Source: Bacillota bacterium | GTDB taxonomy: Bacteria > Bacillota > Clostridia > Lachnospirales > Lachnospiraceae | Length of the DNA stretch: 7,016 nt | Direction of reading: 5' to 3' | Assembly: GCA_023424995.1 (NCBI GenBank) | Contig: JAFADH010000109.1 | Span: 1-7,016 of the forward strand | Part shown: piece by piece, positions 5,018-7,016 of the stretch | Layout: each line of letters begins with the position of its first letter | Numbering within the stretch: position 1 is the stretch's first letter | Notes under the pieces: model-generated | The model's input: only the letters and a program-made list of their open reading frames with translations | The model's database searches: none | Told to the model about the DNA's origin: nothing | Program-made: the position numbers and the translations under genes

Positions 5018-7016
5018 ATAAAACGTCCGCTGGTTGTTATTCTTATGGGATATCTGGCGGGGATGTATCTTGCATGGCATGGCTTGTTAACCGCAATCGT
5101 CTTTTTTCTGACAGCGGTGGGTTATATAATAATTTATCTTCTGATGTTTCGGATCAAGCAAAAGGAGAGCTTTCAAAAGGAATATTTTCTCTGGTGTCTG
5201 CCGGTATTTCTGCTTTTCGGATACCTCACCATGGAGGAACAGCTGAAGAGACCCGATGCCGACTATGCATTTGACCGTGAGGTTTCATGTGAGTTATCGG
5301 GAAGCATCGCAATGATAGTCAGGAAAACCTCAAGCACCGCCCTATATGTGAAAGACAACTGCCTCCTGCTGCCGGGAGGCGGACAGTACCGTTGTGAATA
5401 TATCATTGTCTATGTCCCGGACAGTATTATAAAAGCAGCAGATACACCGGTTAATTATCTCACAGGTAATAAGATTACCGTCCAAGGAACACTTCAGAAA
5501 TTCTCTGCGGCCGCCAATCCCGGCCAATTCAACGAACAGCTGTATTATCAGATAGAAAATATTGATTATAAGATGCAGGCCGATCGGATCACAATAACCG
5601 ATACGGATTATTCCTTATATCATGCAGTTCTCAGCAGCCTCAAGGATAGTCTGGTGCGGGTCTATGATACCATGCTTTCAGGAAAAGAAGCAGGAGCGAT
5701 GATCGCTATGCTGCTGGGGGAAAAGCATCTGCTGGATGACGGGGTCAGGAAGCTGTACCAGCAGAACGGGATCTCCCATATCTTAGCCATCTCAGGTCTT
5801 CACGTATCTTTAATCGGAATGTTTTTCTATACGATGCTTAAGCGCTGCAGGGTTCCCATCCCGGCAGCAGCCCTTCTGTCTGCCTTTATCGTCTACAGCT
5901 ATGGTGTATTGACCAACTTCAGTGTATCCACCAACCGTGCCGTCGTCATGATGTGCATTATGCTTTTTGCAACTCTGGCGGGAAAGACCTACGATATGCT
6001 GTCCGCTCTGTCCTTAAGCGCCCTGGTTATTCTGCTGCAGAATCCGCTGCAGCTGTTAAGCGCGGGATTTTTGCTCTCCTTTGGCGCCATTCTGGGTATC
6101 GCCATATTATTACCTGCCCTTCGGGGGCTCATTCCGGCTAAGAATCCTATCATTGACGGTTTTCTGGTCAGTCTCAGTGCCCAGATAGCCACAACTCCCG
6201 TAATTCTATGGTTTTTCTATCAGTTTCCGGTATACGGCGTATTCACCAATCTTATAATTTTACCCTTTGTAACCGTATTGACCCTGTCTTCCTTCCTTGC
6301 CGGCATAGCAGGCATGATCTGTCTTCCCGCCGGAGTATTCCTTATCGGAGGAGCAAACTATATTCTTAAGTTCTATGAATGGGTATGCCGCATGGGCAGC
6401 GGCATACCCGGTAATCTGATTACGACGGGAAGGCCGGAGCCTTTTCAATTATTCCTGTATGCATTCCTTATCACCGGGTTCCTGTGGGCCGTGAGGAAAT
6501 ATCGCAAGAAATACCTGCTGCTGATCCCGGGTGCCGCCCTCCTGCTGCTTTTACTGCCTGAGAGGAATGCCGGCCTTGAGATAACATTTATTGATGTGGG
6601 CCAGGGGGATGCCATCTATATGGAAAGCGGGACCGGAACCAGGTATCTGGTGGACGGCGGGAGCTCGAGCATCAAAGATGTGGGAATATACCGGCTTAAG
6701 CCCTTCCTGCTGTTCCGGGGAACCGATATGCTGGATTATGCAATCGTCACCCATTCGGACAGTGATCATATCAACGGGTTGATGCAGCTTATGGAGGAGG
6801 GAGATATTCGGATCAAGACACTGCTTCTTCCTCTGGTAGAAACAAAGGATGAGGCTTATGGAAAACTGGAGGCCCTGGCGGAGCAGAAAGGGATAACCCT
6901 TGGTTATATCAGGGCAGGGGACGTGCTTAAGGATGGAAAGCTGAGGATGTTCTGCCTACATCCGGGCACCGGGTTTCATCCGTTATCAGCGAATTCTTAC
7001 TCCACCGTATTAAGTG
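5015..7016 (+). CDS. comEC: ComEC/Rec2 DNA-uptake channel, 3' end beyond window
   Basis: The first 667 codons of the polytopic membrane protein that carries single-stranded DNA across the cytoplasmic membrane during transformation. Parts: two N-terminal hydrophobic segments (about 5-45); a soluble DUF4131/OB-like region (about 60-200); the Competence domain of many helices (about 205-510) with the family motif ISHILAISGLHV (253-264); and a metallo-beta-lactamase-like domain from about 522, with VGQGDA (528-533) and THSDSDHINGL (from T579), the HxDxDH metal motif usual in Firmicute ComEC and thought to degrade one DNA strand. The frame is unbroken with no stop. ComEC usually has 730-800 residues, so roughly 70-130 are missing at the right edge. 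GTG is chosen for its AAGGGGG ribosome site. It is last in the visible operon, 107 bases after the GerMN gene, with no terminator between. Confidence 0.95.
   Translation, partial: MIKRPLVVILMGYLAGMYLAWHGLLTAIVFFLTAVGYIIIYLLMFRIKQKESFQKEYFLWCLPVFLLFGYLTMEEQLKRPDADYAFDREVSCELSGSIAMIVRKTSSTALYVKDNCLLLPGGGQYRCEYIIVYVPDSIIKAADTPVNYLTGNKITVQGTLQKFSAAANPGQFNEQLYYQIENIDYKMQADRITITDTDYSLYHAVLSSLKDSLVRVYDTMLSGKEAGAMIAMLLGEKHLLDDGVRKLYQQNGISHILAISGLHVSLIGMFFYTMLKRCRVPIPAAALLSAFIVYSYGVLTNFSVSTNRAVVMMCIMLFATLAGKTYDMLSALSLSALVILLQNPLQLLSAGFLLSFGAILGIAILLPALRGLIPAKNPIIDGFLVSLSAQIATTPVILWFFYQFPVYGVFTNLIILPFVTVLTLSSFLAGIAGMICLPAGVFLIGGANYILKFYEWVCRMGSGIPGNLITTGRPEPFQLFLYAFLITGFLWAVRKYRKKYLLLIPGAALLLLLLPERNAGLEITFIDVGQGDAIYMESGTGTRYLVDGGSSSIKDVGIYRLKPFLLFRGTDMLDYAIVTHSDSDHINGLMQLMEEGDIRIKTLLLPLVETKDEAYGKLEALAEQKGITLGYIRAGDVLKDGKLRMFCLHPGTGFHPLSANSYSTVLS

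Noticed and set aside
5074..5274. Open frame of 66 codons inside the start of comEC
   Set aside because: It lies in another frame and overlaps the continuous comEC frame, which has clear family motifs further on. It is a shadow, not evidence of a frameshift.
6749..6769. ComEC metal motif HSDSDH lacking the second His of HxHxDH, suggesting a dead nuclease
   Set aside because: An Asp at that position (HxDxDH) is common in Firmicute ComEC proteins, so it is not evidence of inactivation.

Overview
The window looks like chromosomal DNA from a low-to-mid GC clostridial Firmicute, most likely Lachnospiraceae or a close relative. This rests on the protein sequences, the purine-rich ribosome binding sites, the close gene packing and the gene set; it is a judgement from memory of the families, not a search result.

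Layout. Positions 1-536 are mostly non-coding. The first 30 bases may be the start of a leftward gene cut by the window edge (weak). Positions 144-436 hold a long, nearly perfect inverted repeat of about 280 bp that ends in a GTCCCTTTGTCA motif. It resembles a non-autonomous mobile or REP/MITE-type element and would fold into a large branched hairpin if transcribed. Positions 537-986 encode a small five-helix membrane protein of the DUF606/YdcZ branch of the drug/metabolite transporter superfamily.

From about 1016 to the window end there is one apparent rightward operon: a sigma-A-like promoter, comEA (membrane-anchored DNA receptor), an OmpR/PhoB-type response regulator, a HAMP-containing sensor histidine kinase, a lipoprotein with two GerMN domains, and comEC (DNA-uptake channel), which runs off the right edge. 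I see no intrinsic terminator between any of these genes. The comEC frame was read by hand from its GTG at 5015 and stays open for 667 codons.

How the genes may work together. ComEA and ComEC are the receptor and channel for DNA uptake. Between them, where Bacillus has comEB, sits a regulator-kinase-GerMN lipoprotein cassette. Its order matches the actinobacterial MtrA-MtrB-LpqB module, in which the GerMN lipoprotein acts on the kinase. I infer, without proof, that the lipoprotein here is an accessory of the kinase and that the envelope signalling system is co-expressed with DNA uptake.

The most unusual small-scale features are the long inverted repeat; a duplicated stop/Shine-Dalgarno junction with an 11-codon mini-ORF and a hairpin before the GerMN gene; an ATG-TGA start-stop overlapping the comEC GTG start; and a kinase frame that may begin upstream of its first ATG. 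No CRISPR array, tRNA, rRNA, transposase gene or defence system is visible.
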